From the NCBI RefSeq assembly GCF_001412105.1, contig NZ_LKST01000002.1, positions 1-64,000 of the forward strand: a stretch of 64,000 nt of DNA, in the 5' to 3' direction. This DNA is from Corynebacterium oculi. Its GTDB lineage: Bacteria; Actinomycetota; Actinomycetes; Mycobacteriales; Mycobacteriaceae. Shown in pieces: positions 1-8,159 of this stretch. Every line of letters begins with the position of its first letter. Positions within the stretch are counted from its first letter, which is position 1. The position numbers and the translations under genes were made by a program. The notes beneath the pieces are model-generated. The model was not told where the DNA came from. It saw nothing but the letters and a program-made list of their open reading frames with translations, and searched no databases.

Positions 1-138
1 TCACACAACACCCACCACAACACCCAACCAAACGAAGAACCACCAACACTAGTGATCCCCCAGGGCCGTTGCGGCGACCCCCCATAACCTACACACCCCC
101 CACCCAACACACAAACAACCAGGTCAACAAGGATATTT

Positions 139-894
139 TTAGTGATAGCAGGCAAGCAAACCATCGGGACCGTCGATCACGGTGATCGGGGAATCGAAAA
201 TCTCGGTCAGCGTCTCCCCCACCATCACCTCCTCCGTGGGTCCGAATTCCACCACGGAACCACCCTTGACCGCGCACACGTAATCGGCGTAGCGGGCCGC
301 GTAGTTGATGTCATGCAAAACGATGATGAAGGTGCGGCCAAACTCCTCGGCGGCGCGCCGGAGGTGCTTCATCATCTCCACGGAATGAGCGATGTCGAGG
401 TTGTTGAGGGGTTCGTCGAGAAGCACGTACTCGGTTTCCTGGCACAGAACCATCGCCACGTAAGCCCGCTGCCGCTGCCCTCCCGAGAGCTGATCCAAAT
501 AGCGCCCCTCTAATTCCTGAAGGTTGAGGAACTCGATGTAGCGGGAGATGATCTCATCGTCCCGCGCGCTAAGCCTCCGCCTGCTGTACGGGAAGCGCCC
601 AAAACCCACCAATTGCCGGACGGTGAGCTTGGTGATGAAGTGATTCTCCTGACGCAAGATGGACACGATCTTTGCCAGGTCGGCGGATTTTGTGCTCGTG
701 ACGTCATAGCCCGCCACCTCGATCTGTCCCTCATCCATGTCCAGGAGTCGGCCAATGAGGGTGAGTAGGGTGGATTTTCCCGCGCCGTTGGGCCCCACCA
801 GGGCGGTAATGCCACCGGCGGGAATCGTGAGATCTACTGGGCCGATGGATACCTCATCACCATAATTCTTGGACACGTTTTTTAGTTCAATCAC
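139..894 (-). CDS. Siderophore ABC transporter ATPase (FecE/FepC type)
   Basis: Cytoplasmic ATPase that would drive ferric-siderophore import through the two permeases upstream. The Walker A motif GPNGAGKST lies near residues 34-42, the ABC signature LSGGQRQR near 136-143 and Walker B YVLLDEP near 156-162, with the switch histidine in VLHD further on. The length of 251 residues is normal for the family. I start it at GTG 894, which overlaps the stop of the preceding permease as GTGA; an upstream ATG at 933 would add 13 residues that do not look like an ABC domain. It is the last gene of a four-gene leftward operon and is probably iron-regulated through the DtxR-like site before the first gene. 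The exact siderophore cannot be told. Confidence 0.93.
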   Translation of the reverse strand: MIELKNVSKNYGDEVSIGPVDLTIPAGGITALVGPNGAGKSTLLTLIGRLLDMDEGQIEVAGYDVTSTKSADLAKIVSILRQENHFITKLTVRQLVGFGRFPYSRRRLSARDDEIISRYIEFLNLQELEGRYLDQLSGGQRQRAYVAMVLCQETEYVLLDEPLNNLDIAHSVEMMKHLRRAAEEFGRTFIIVLHDINYAARYADYVCAVKGGSVVEFGPTEEVMVGETLTEIFDSPITVIDGPDGLLACYH

Positions 895-1880
895 AGGCGC
901 CCCTTTCTCAAGAGCACGGCAAGGAATACGCATCCACCAATCAACTCAATAATGATGGATACCACAGCTTGGGCATAGAAAACATGATTCATCAAAAAGT
1001 ATGCCCCAGCCACAACCGTGAAGGCCGTAACAAAGGCCATGGGGAATATGTATCGGTGATCGTAGGTATCGGAGAATTGATAAGCCAGCGTGGCCACCAG
1101 GAAGCCCAGGAACGTCATGGGCCCCACCAAAGCGGTGGATACCGCCATCAACACGGACACCAGGATCAAAATGCTTATCGACGCCCCCCGGTACCGCAAC
1201 CCCAGGTTGGTGGCGACCTCTCTGCCCAAGGAAATCACGTTCAGGTGGCGCGATAGAAGGTACAGGATCGCGGCCGCGCCCAGGCAGAGGGGAAGCACCA
1301 CGGGGTAATAACTGGAGTCCGCATTATTCACCGAGCCAAAGAGCCTGGCGGTGAGCACATCGAACTCGCTGGGAGTAAGCAGGCGCTGCATGAACGTGGA
1401 CAGGGAACCCAATCCCCCGCCGATCACGATGCCAATGAGAAGCATGGCGTGAAGGTTATTTTTCCCGGAAAGCAACCAACTATAGAGAATGAGGGATAGG
1501 CCCACCATAAGGGAGATCTGGAGAATGAGCATGGTGAGGTTACGGGACTCCAACAAACCCGTGACACCGAAGAAATACGCGGTTGCGGTATTAATGGCCA
1601 CATACAGGGACTCAAACCCCATGATGGAGGGGGTGATGATGCGGTTATTGGTCACCGTGTGAAAGGCCACGGTAGCCATCGCCTGACACAGAGCCACAAT
1701 CGCCATCGCCACCACCGCGTCCAGGCGCCTGTGTGCAATGCGCCAAAAGACCTCAGAGCCCACCGGCATGGGATTCTGATAGGCCAGCAGCCCAAAGGCG
1801 GAAAGCCCACCAAGCAGCACCAATGTTCCCAGAATCAACCAATACTTGTATCGCGCCCGTGGGGAAGAAAAGGAACTCAT
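891..1880 (-). CDS. Siderophore ABC transporter permease (FecCD family), second
   Basis: Integral membrane permease of 329 residues, the usual size for FecCD/BtuC proteins, with about nine or ten hydrophobic helices. The family motif around the coupling helix is visible (GREVATNLGL, then GPMTFLGFLVATLA near residues 250-265). It follows the other permease with an ATGA overlap at 1877-1880 if that gene is read in its repaired frame, and overlaps the ATPase start by GTGA. Together they would form the transmembrane dimer of the importer. The set binding protein, permease, permease, ATPase resembles the CeuBCDE/FatBCD/YclNOPQ group, which takes up catecholate or carboxylate siderophores. Confidence 0.92.
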   Translation of the reverse strand: MSSFSSPRARYKYWLILGTLVLLGGLSAFGLLAYQNPMPVGSEVFWRIAHRRLDAVVAMAIVALCQAMATVAFHTVTNNRIITPSIMGFESLYVAINTATAYFFGVTGLLESRNLTMLILQISLMVGLSLILYSWLLSGKNNLHAMLLIGIVIGGGLGSLSTFMQRLLTPSEFDVLTARLFGSVNNADSSYYPVVLPLCLGAAAILYLLSRHLNVISLGREVATNLGLRYRGASISILILVSVLMAVSTALVGPMTFLGFLVATLAYQFSDTYDHRYIFPMAFVTAFTVVAGAYFLMNHVFYAQAVVSIIIELIGGCVFLAVLLRKGRL

Positions 1881-2811
1881 CGGGCCCTCCTCACGATCAG
1901 CAGGGTGAAAATCACGGAGCCGAGCACGCCAAGGACCACGGATACCGGAATCTCAAAGGGCGCGATAATCGTGCGGGCCAGCAGGTCACAGGCCGTGACC
2001 ACGCCGACGCCGAGCAGGCACACCCAGGGAAGATTAGAGCGGAGGTCATCCCCCGGAACATGGAGACGATGTTGGGAACGATCAAGCCCAGGAAGGGAAG
2101 ATTGCCCACCACCACGGTGACCACGCCGGTGGCCACCGCGATCAGGGAGGTTCCCACGAGGATCATGCGGTTATAGTTCACCCCCACGTTGGTGGCGATG
2201 TCCTGCCCCAGCCCCACCACCGTGAGGCGATCCGCGAAGAAAAACACTGCGGCTACCACCACGAGCACCAGCAACAGCACCTCCCATTGCCCCTGGATCA
2301 CCGAGGTGAAACTCCCCGCAAACCATACCCCCAGGCTTTGCAGCATATCCGTTTTGAGTGCGAAGAACGTGGAGAGAGAACTTATCACCGCACCCAGCAT
2401 GATCCCCACGATGGGAACAATCAGGGAGGAGCGCAGAGATACCCGGCGCAGGAAGAGGAAAAAGACCATCGTCCCGATGAAGGCGCAGGCGATTGCCCCC
2501 GCCATATGGCCCAAAATACTGGTGGAAGGGAAAAAGTACATGACAAAAAGCAAGCCCAGGCCGGCCCACTCCGTAGTACCCGTGGTAGTAGGCTCCACAA
2601 AGCGGTTTTGGGTGAGAAGTTGCATGACCAACCCGGACATCGCCATCGCGGCTCCGGCCAAAACCAGGGCTGCCGTCCGGGGAATCCGGGTGAGCGCGAA
2701 CATCTCGCGGCCGTCGCTGTGGTCAAAAATGCTGTACTCCCCGGTCAAGAGGGAAAGGATCAGCAGGATTAATACCGCGCCCACGGCGAGGGGAAACGCA
2801 AAAGTACGCAT
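1877..2811 (-). pseudogene. Siderophore ABC permease (FecCD family), first; frame broken near 2050
   Basis: The open frame starts at ATG 2811 after a good AAGGG ribosome site and reads as a FecCD permease up to GNLPFLGLIVPNIVSMFRG. It then becomes unrelated sequence and stops at 1912. In the neighbouring frame the expected tail continues (GDDLRSNLPWVCLLG..., ending IVRRAR) and stops at 1877-1879 in an ATGA overlap with the next permease. The break falls at a run of five G on the coding strand (2050-2054), where six would restore the frame. The repaired protein would be 311 residues, normal for the family. Either the gene has lost one base, which would disable the importer, or the sequence has a homopolymer error. 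Several other genes here show the same signature. Confidence 0.85.
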
Positions 2812-2831
2812 ACATGCCCTTACACGAATAA

Positions 2832-2862
2832 GAGGAGCCTGCCCTCCCCGGGCAGGCTCCTC
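2832..2862. terminator. Strong hairpin between binding-protein and permease genes
   Basis: A perfect 13-base-pair inverted repeat, GAGGAGCCTGCCC and GGGCAGGCTCCTC, with a five-base loop. It lies inside the operon, just after the binding-protein gene and before the first permease. No T-run follows in the reading direction. Such intercistronic hairpins usually partly terminate or protect the upstream message, giving more binding protein than permease. That role is inferred. Confidence 0.75.
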
Positions 2863-2878
2863 GCTTCACGAGGAAAAA

Positions 2879-3892
2879 CTAGACCGCCTCATCATTTCCC
2901 GCACCGGATTCAAAGGCATCCGCAATGCCATTGAGAATCTCGGTGTAGGTGAGAATAGACTCATTGGTGTAGGTATCCTGCGGGGCATAATAGACGTGCT
3001 TGTCTTTGATCGCCGCGAGCTGGGAGAGCACCGCGTTATCCTGCACAATCTGCTGAGCCTTGACAAAGCCGGGTTCCGTGCGTGCGCTCACCGCGCCGTC
3101 GCGGTCGAGCACGAAGAACCAGTCCGGGTTCGCCTCCGCGATGGCCTCCACGCCGATGTCATCGCCGCGGTGATCCTGGGAAGCATTCTCCACCTCAAGG
3201 GCCGGCTTGAGGCCCAGCATGTCAAAGACGGGGCCAAAGGTGCGGCCCGTGCTCGGGGCGATGTAGTTGATCTCGCCGCCCGTCACGTTGACCGCCATGA
3301 CCGTGGCCGCGCCGTCGTAAGCCTTCTTAGCGCGAGCCAGGGCGGCGTCGAAAGCCTCCACCGTTTCCTGCGCCTCCGACTTCTTGTCAAAAAGCTCCCC
3401 CAGCGCGAGGGTGTGGCGCTTGAGTTCATCCGCCAGCGGCTTATCCTCGCGCGGCTCCAGTTCCACCACCGTGGCCTGGGGATTCAGGCTCACGATGTCC
3501 TCGTAGTACTGGCTGAAGCGCTGGCCGTTGATAACCAGGTCGGGCTGGGCCGCGGCCAAGGCTTCCAGGTTGGGCTCCCGGTGCGAGCCCAGATCCACGA
3601 TGGAATCATCCTCCCGGTAGTCCGTGACGGTGAAGGGAATCAGCTGTTTGGGGGCGGCAACCAAATCCACGCCCCACTTATCCAAAAGCTCAAAGCTACG
3701 GTTATCCGTGGCCGCCACTTTGCTTGCCGGAACGGACACCTCCTTGACCCCGTAGTTGTCCTCCACCGATACGGTGGTGACCTCGCCTGCCTGGCTCGTC
3801 TCCTGCTCCGACTCCCCCGAGGAGGAACATCCGGCTAGCGCGAGGCTGGCCGCCACGACGAGCGCGGGGAGGGCAAAACGCTTCTTGACCAT
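2879..3892 (-). CDS. Siderophore-binding lipoprotein
   Basis: Extracytoplasmic solute receptor for the importer. The 337-residue product begins with a basic and hydrophobic signal ending in the lipobox LAGC near residues 19-22, so it should be lipid-anchored outside the membrane. The rest fits the periplasmic-binding fold of the helical-backbone class (ELLDKWGVDLVAAP; LEALAAAQPDLVINGQR), closest in feel to CeuE/FatB/YclQ receptors. ATG 3892 follows AAGGGAAG, a clear ribosome site. It is the first gene of the operon, separated from the permeases by a strong hairpin. The promoter region holds a DtxR-like operator, so expression should rise when iron is scarce. Confidence 0.92.
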   Translation of the reverse strand: MVKKRFALPALVVAASLALAGCSSSGESEQETSQAGEVTTVSVEDNYGVKEVSVPASKVAATDNRSFELLDKWGVDLVAAPKQLIPFTVTDYREDDSIVDLGSHREPNLEALAAAQPDLVINGQRFSQYYEDIVSLNPQATVVELEPREDKPLADELKRHTLALGELFDKKSEAQETVEAFDAALARAKKAYDGAATVMAVNVTGGEINYIAPSTGRTFGPVFDMLGLKPALEVENASQDHRGDDIGVEAIAEANPDWFFVLDRDGAVSARTEPGFVKAQQIVQDNAVLSQLAAIKDKHVYYAPQDTYTNESILTYTEILNGIADAFESGAGNDEAV

Positions 3893-3911
3893 ATGCTTCC
3901 CTTAAAAAAAG

Positions 3912-3930
3912 TATTGTTAGACAACCCTAA
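3912..3930 (-). promoter_or_regulatory. Candidate DtxR (iron repressor) operator
   Basis: Read on the minus strand the site is TTAGGGTTGTCTAACAATA. It matches 13 of 19 positions of the DtxR consensus TTAGGTTAGCCTAACCTAA by my hand alignment, including most of the central TTAGG...CTAAC frame. It sits about 20 bases upstream of the binding-protein start, downstream of a possible -10 box (TATGCT on the minus strand, near 3942-3947), where a repressor would block transcription. The siderophore genes behind it support the call. Confidence 0.6.
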
Positions 3931-3994
3931 TCAGGGACTCTAGCATATGGCCTACCCCGTACCGCCCGGGCGCACACCCCCGAGACCACCCCCA

Positions 3995-4995
3995 TTACCG
4001 CATTTCTACGACGATCTTGCCGGGGCGCCCCTCCCCGAGGCCGATAACTCCAAGGCCTCTTCCAATTCCGAAAACGGAAATACATGACCAATAACCGGCC
4101 GTATGTCCCCTGCCTCTATAGCCGGAGTGTAATCCGCCAATTACTCGCCGTTGGCACGCATAAAGAGAAACTTATAGTTCACTCCCCGTTTTCTTGCCTC
4201 CCGACGAACCCTCGCGCCCAGCACCCACATCACCGGCACAAGAAAGGGCTTACCCGCCTGCCGCGCAAAATCAGGATCGGGATCACCCACGAGGGACACA
4301 ACGGTACCGCCAGGGCGCAGCACACTCATCGCCCGCACCGTTTCCCCTTTACCCAGGGTATCGAGCACCACGTCATAATCTTGCACATAATCCTCGTAGC
4401 GTTGAGTTTTATAATCCACCACCACATCGGCCCCCAACCGCTTAGCCAACTCCACGTTTTTGCCACTTACCGTGGTAGCCACCGTCGCCCCCAGATACTT
4501 TGCCACCTGCACCGCGACAGACCCGGCACCGCCCACACCGCCTTGAATAAACACCTTATCGCCGGGCTTGATCCGCACCTTTTCCGTTAAGGCCTGGATA
4601 GCAGTGAGCAAGACTAGCGGTAACGACGCCGCCTCGGCAAAGGTAAGCTTTTTCGGCATGGGAGCCATGTCCTTCACGGAGACCACCGCATATTCCGCGA
4701 AAGCCCCCAGCGCATGAATATCGGAGCGTGCAAACACGCTATCCCCAACCCGGAATTTCTCCACTCCGGCACCTATCTTTTCCACGGTGCCCGCAAACTC
4801 CTGCCCCATCACCTGCGGCAAACGATAAGAAAAAAGCTGTTTGAGCTGCCCCTCCGCAATCATACGGTCCAAGGGATTGAGCCCCGCAGCACGGACTTTC
4901 ACCAGTACCTCGCCGGGCCCAGGATCAGGCACCGCTCGATCCTCCCACCCCCATTGGCCGCCGCGATCATAGGATCGCAGAACATAATTTTTCAT
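3995..4995 (-). pseudogene. NAD(P)-dependent quinone oxidoreductase-like gene, broken at 3' end
   Basis: A zinc-free medium-chain dehydrogenase of the quinone-oxidoreductase type. The GroES-like half is at residues 1-120 and the Rossmann motif at about 150 (GGVGGAGSVAVQVAK). The frame stops with TAA at 4141 after RANGE. The same frame then continues with typical family sequence (LADYTPAIEAGD, RPVIGHVFPFSELEEALE), so the TAA probably replaced a CAA glutamine codon. Near 4029 a second break follows: one extra G in a four-G run would restore GRPGKIVVEMR and a stop at 3995. An intact enzyme would have about 333 residues. It is divergent from an HxlR regulator, suggesting control by quinones or electrophiles. 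Confidence 0.8.
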
Positions 4996-5057
4996 CGCGT
5001 AGGCTCCTCACTAGAATATCTGAGTAATAAAAATAAACCTAGATGGGATGCTACCAC

Positions 5058-5429
5058 ATGGCAAGCGCAGAGAACCACACCAACGGCACCTGCCCCATAG
5101 CCGCAAGCCTGGAACTGCTCGGGGAAAAATGGACGCTCCTCATCCTCCGCGATCTCTACCTTGGCCACACCAAGTTCAACGAGATAGAACACAGCCTCGG
5201 CTGCCCCCGAAACCTCCTTTCCACGCGCCTCCGCAAACTCACGGAGGCCGGAATCCTCACCAAGGAGGAGTACAAAGAACAGGGCAGCCGAACCCGCGCC
5301 GCCTACGCCCTCACCCCCAAGGGCCACGACCTCGCCCCGATCCTGGAGGCCCTACAAAACTGGGGCATCAAGCACGTGCCGGGCACCCAGCAAAACCCGC
5401 CCGTCCCTCACCCACCCGCAAAGGGATAA
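5058..5429 (+). CDS. HxlR-family transcriptional regulator
   Basis: A small winged-helix DNA-binding protein of about 123 residues. The family hallmark is at the N-terminus: a cysteine in GTCPIAASLELLGEKWTLL, then the recognition region FNEIEHSLGCPRNLLSTRLRKL and the wing after it. HxlR/QorR/YodB members sense quinones or other electrophiles through that first cysteine and control divergent reductase genes. Here the divergent neighbour is the broken quinone oxidoreductase, and the convergent one is an Old Yellow Enzyme. I chose ATG 5058 (MASAEN); ATG 5043 in the same frame would add five residues. Its last 22 bases overlap the end of the oppositely read reductase gene. Confidence 0.9.
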   Translation: MASAENHTNGTCPIAASLELLGEKWTLLILRDLYLGHTKFNEIEHSLGCPRNLLSTRLRKLTEAGILTKEEYKEQGSRTRAAYALTPKGHDLAPILEALQNWGIKHVPGTQQNPPVPHPPAKG

Positions 5430-6499
5430 TCGGTATAGCCACGCGCGCCCGGCGCATAAAACGTGGCGGGATCCGGGATATTCAACGCGATCCCCTCCCG
5501 CCATCGGCGCACCAGGTCAGGATTCGCAATGAACTCCCGGCCCACCGCCACCGCGTCACCGCGCCCACTTTCCAGCAATCCCACCGCCTCCGCCTTATCC
5601 GTGACCGTGGCAAAGCCGGTATTAAGAATGACGCGCGTTTTCCCATTCGCGCGGATCGCCCGCGAAAGATCCGCAATGAGATCGCTCGCGGTGGCGTCCT
5701 TATGGAGCAACGACACATACGCCAACCCCAGGTCACCCACCGATTCCACCAATCCCATATAGGTTCGGTGGGTCTCCTCACGATCCGTTTCCACCACCCC
5801 CTGAATATTATGCTCCGGGGAAAGCCTCACCCCTACGCGATCCGCGCCGATCTCCTCCGCCACCGCCCGGATCACCATCTCCGGCAACCTGCGCCGATTC
5901 TCCGGGCAGCCACCAAAATCATCGATGCGGCGATTCGAGGACGGGGCCAAGAACTCGTGCAACAAATAACCATTAGCGCCGTGAATCTCCACGCCGTCCA
6001 CACCGGCGTCGATAGCCCGACGCGCAGCCGCCCGGAACTGCTCCACCACGCGTGGCATCTCCTCGATGCCCAGTTCCCGCGGCTCCTCCGCATTCACCTT
6101 GGCCTCAAAGGTATGGACCTGCGTGCCCGAGGCCAGGGCACTCGGAGCCTCCGGCCGATGCCCCTCCAACAAATCCCGATGCGACATGCGACCACCGTGC
6201 ATAAGCTGCATGAACAGAACCCCACCCCGATCATGCACAGCGCGAACCACCCGCGACCACCCCTCCTGCTGCTCCGGGGTTTCCACGCCCGCCTGGCCGG
6301 GAAAAGCCCGATTAGTCACCGCGAGGAACGTCCCCTCCGTAACCACCAAACCCGCCGAGGCGCGCTGCGCATAGTACTCCGCATGCAAATCCATGGGAAT
6401 ACCGCTGCGGCCCGCACGCTGCCGCGTTAACGCGGCCATAGTCACGCGATTAGCTAGGGTGTATCGGCCCAATTCCAGGGGTTCAAACAAGGAAGTCAT
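5408..6499 (-). CDS. Old Yellow Enzyme-family alkene reductase (FMN)
   Basis: A complete 363-residue TIM-barrel flavoprotein of the NADH:flavin oxidoreductase/OYE class, which reduces activated C=C bonds of enones, maleimides or nitro compounds with NAD(P)H. The pair of active-site residues that bind the substrate carbonyl is visible as HGAN at 173-176. Other family signatures include MAALTRQRAG near residue 21, FMQLMHGGRMSH near 97 and the phosphate-binding DAVAVGREFIANPDLV near the C-terminus. The start is MTSLFEPLELG. With the HxlR regulator and the quinone-oxidoreductase remnant it forms a likely electrophile-response cluster. Confidence 0.92.
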   Translation of the reverse strand: MTSLFEPLELGRYTLANRVTMAALTRQRAGRSGIPMDLHAEYYAQRASAGLVVTEGTFLAVTNRAFPGQAGVETPEQQEGWSRVVRAVHDRGGVLFMQLMHGGRMSHRDLLEGHRPEAPSALASGTQVHTFEAKVNAEEPRELGIEEMPRVVEQFRAAARRAIDAGVDGVEIHGANGYLLHEFLAPSSNRRIDDFGGCPENRRRLPEMVIRAVAEEIGADRVGVRLSPEHNIQGVVETDREETHRTYMGLVESVGDLGLAYVSLLHKDATASDLIADLSRAIRANGKTRVILNTGFATVTDKAEAVGLLESGRGDAVAVGREFIANPDLVRRWREGIALNIPDPATFYAPGARGYTDYPFAGG

Positions 6500-6801
6500 G
6501 GTGGGTACAACACGCGGCGATGGGGTTTATTCCAGCCGGGAAACGCGCCGCTGATCCGATGAGGCCAAAGTTGTTATCGGTTTTATCACCCTCATCGACT
6601 CAAACAACGCGCACGGCGCTAAGAACCCCCACCCCAATCGTTATTCCTGTCAAAATACCCAGCCACAAACTACCCGAACAAAAGCGAACCCCATACCCCC
6701 ACTATGACTACCGCGTGGGGCTACATGGGGCGCGAGAGTGCCTTACTGCACGCCATGACACACTTACCATACCCGCAGGTCAGACCCCATAAATCCAAGA
6801 A
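6500..6801. other. Intergenic stretch between reductase gene and ssrA
   Basis: About 300 bases with no convincing gene: the open frames here lack ribosome sites and known family features. It presumably holds the promoter of the leftward reductase gene at its left end and the tmRNA terminator at its right end. I see no repeat or other structure. Confidence 0.5.
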
Positions 6802-6838
6802 AAATCCCCCTGAGCAGCAACGCTGTTCAGGGGGATTT
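6802..6838 (-). terminator. Terminator of ssrA
   Basis: A long hairpin (AATCCCCCTGA pairing with TCAGGGGGATT, with an inner CAGC/GCTG stem) followed on the minus strand by TTTTT. It lies directly beyond the 3' end of the tmRNA and is a textbook intrinsic terminator. Confidence 0.9.
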
Positions 6839-6839
6839 G

Positions 6840-7213
6840 TGGAGCCGCCGGGAATCGAACCCGGGTCCTCCGCGACCTCACCAGGGCTTCTCCGTGCGCA
6901 GTCCGCGCGGAATCTCTACTCGGCTCTCTGGATCGGGCGAACTCGTCCAGATGATGAGCCCAGCCAACGGTAGGAGTCCTGTGAGGCCCCGTTGACACGG
7001 CCTGACAGCAAGTCCCTTAGTCGATGCCAGATTCCAGGACGGGGACACGTCCTGGGCTGACAGACACGCGCTCGCTAATTAGGCAGCGAGGGCGTAGTCG
7101 CGCTGAGTGTTCTCGGCGCTTATCGGGTTGCTACGACGCTTACGGTGGTCTCTAGCCTGCACCGGCACGCTTCCCCTGGTGACATTCACGGAGTCGAAAC
7201 CAAAAACGGCCCC
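6840..7213 (-). ncRNA. ssrA: Transfer-messenger RNA (tmRNA)
   Basis: Rescues stalled ribosomes with SmpB. The 5' end GGGGCCG pairs with CGGCTCC at the 3' end, including the G3-U70 pair needed for alanylation, and the T-arm reads GGTTCGATTCC. A 3' CCA is not encoded in place (the sequence reads ACA after the acceptor stem). The tag frame at 7079-7117 encodes AENTQRDYALAA and a TAA stop, close to the known corynebacterial tags and ending in the protease signal ALAA. Its partner smpB lies about 420 bases upstream, and a strong terminator follows. The 3' end was not disrupted by an insertion, although ssrA is a common integration site. Confidence 0.96.
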
Positions 7214-7252
7214 TCACGCAAAGCGGGTATGTGCTTTTCTTTGCGGCTCGGC

Positions 7253-7639
7253 CTACTCTACCGTCCCGGCGGCCCCGGAAGCAAGCGCCTCTTTGAGCCA
7301 TTGGGCCAGTACCACCGCATGATTGTGTTCCCTATCCCTCGCGGCGTAGAGCAGGCTTATGTCCTCCGTGCGGGCCATCGCCACAAGCCGCTCTACCTCC
7401 GCATTGCCCACATCGAGTTCCTCCCGGTACCTGTGGGAGAACTCCGCGAAGCGTTGGGGGTCGTGCCCGAACCAGCGGCGCAGTTCGGGGCTGGGGGCTA
7501 CCTCGCGCAGCCAGAGGTCATGGGGTAGATCGCTTTTGGCCACGCCGCGGGGCCAGAGGCGGTCTACCAGGACGGCGCTTCCGCTCGCGCAGGCGCGCCC
7601 CTGGAGCAGATCATGCACTTTGAGCGGGGCGATACTCAC
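7253..7639 (-). CDS. DUF488 family protein
   Basis: A 128-residue cytoplasmic protein with the DUF488 signature VLVDRLWPRGV near residues 22-32, WLREVAPSPELRRWFGHDPQRF in the middle and LLYAARDREHNHAVVLAQWL near the end. The biochemical role of this widespread family is not established. GTG 7639 overlaps the smpB stop codon (TGA 7636-7638), so the two are probably co-transcribed. ssrA follows 39 bases downstream on the same strand, and that gap holds a short inverted repeat (GCAAAG/CTTTGC). Confidence 0.88.
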   Translation of the reverse strand: MSIAPLKVHDLLQGRACASGSAVLVDRLWPRGVAKSDLPHDLWLREVAPSPELRRWFGHDPQRFAEFSHRYREELDVGNAEVERLVAMARTEDISLLYAARDREHNHAVVLAQWLKEALASGAAGTVE

Positions 7640-8145
7640 GCATGGATCCCCTTGATTTTGCGCCCCAGATCCCGCACGATCTCGCGCTCTTCGGTGCGGC
7701 GCTTGATGCTCTGGCGCTTGTCGTGGGCCTGCTTGCCCTCCGCCAGGCCGAGTTCCACTTTGAGGCGGCCGTTTTTGAAGTAGAGGGAGAGCGGGACGAG
7801 GGTTTTGCGCCCGTCGCGCACCTTGCCCATGAGGGAGTCGATCTCGCGGCGGTGCAGGAGGAGTTTGCGCACGCGCCGCGGGGAGTGATTGGTCCACGAG
7901 CCCCGGGAGTATTCGGGAATGTGGAGGTGGCGCAGCCAGACCTCGCCCTCGTCGATGGTGGCGAAGGCCTCCACCAGGGAGGCCTTGCCCTCGCGCAGGG
8001 ATTTCACCTCCGTGCCCACAAGCGCGATGCCGCATTCGTGGGTTTCGAGGATGGTGTAATCGTGGCGGGCCTTGCGGTTGCTGGCAATGACTCCGGCGCC
8101 ACCCACCACCTTTTTTTTCTTCTTTTTGGCCATAGTGATAGCCAT
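7636..8145 (-). CDS. smpB: SsrA-binding protein SmpB
   Basis: Binds the tRNA-like part of tmRNA and delivers it to stalled ribosomes. The oligonucleotide-binding barrel is clear: IASNRKARHDYTILETHECGIALVGTEVKSLR, then YSRGSWTNHSPRRVRKLLLHR, with the basic tail KRRTEEREIVRDLGRKIKG. The N-terminus has an unusual run of six lysines coded by a long A/G run. Two in-frame starts are possible, ATG 8145 (MAITMAKKK) and ATG 8133 (MAKKKKKK); the nearest G-rich ribosome site fits 8145 and the usual family start fits 8133. ftsX ends 14 bases before it, and ssrA lies just downstream, as in relatives. Confidence 0.95.
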   Translation of the reverse strand: MAITMAKKKKKKVVGGAGVIASNRKARHDYTILETHECGIALVGTEVKSLREGKASLVEAFATIDEGEVWLRHLHIPEYSRGSWTNHSPRRVRKLLLHRREIDSLMGKVRDGRKTLVPLSLYFKNGRLKVELGLAEGKQAHDKRQSIKRRTEEREIVRDLGRKIKGIHA

Positions 8146-8159
8146 GCTACCCCGGAGGG

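Noticed and set aside
2189..3838. A long open frame (549 codons) on the plus strand across the siderophore genes
   Set aside because: It is antisense to the binding-protein and permease genes, has no family likeness and arises from GC-rich codon use.
5000..5042. Dyad-like operator between the oxidoreductase and HxlR genes
   Set aside because: The symmetry (ACT...AGT around AATAT) is too weak to call, though an HxlR site is expected there.
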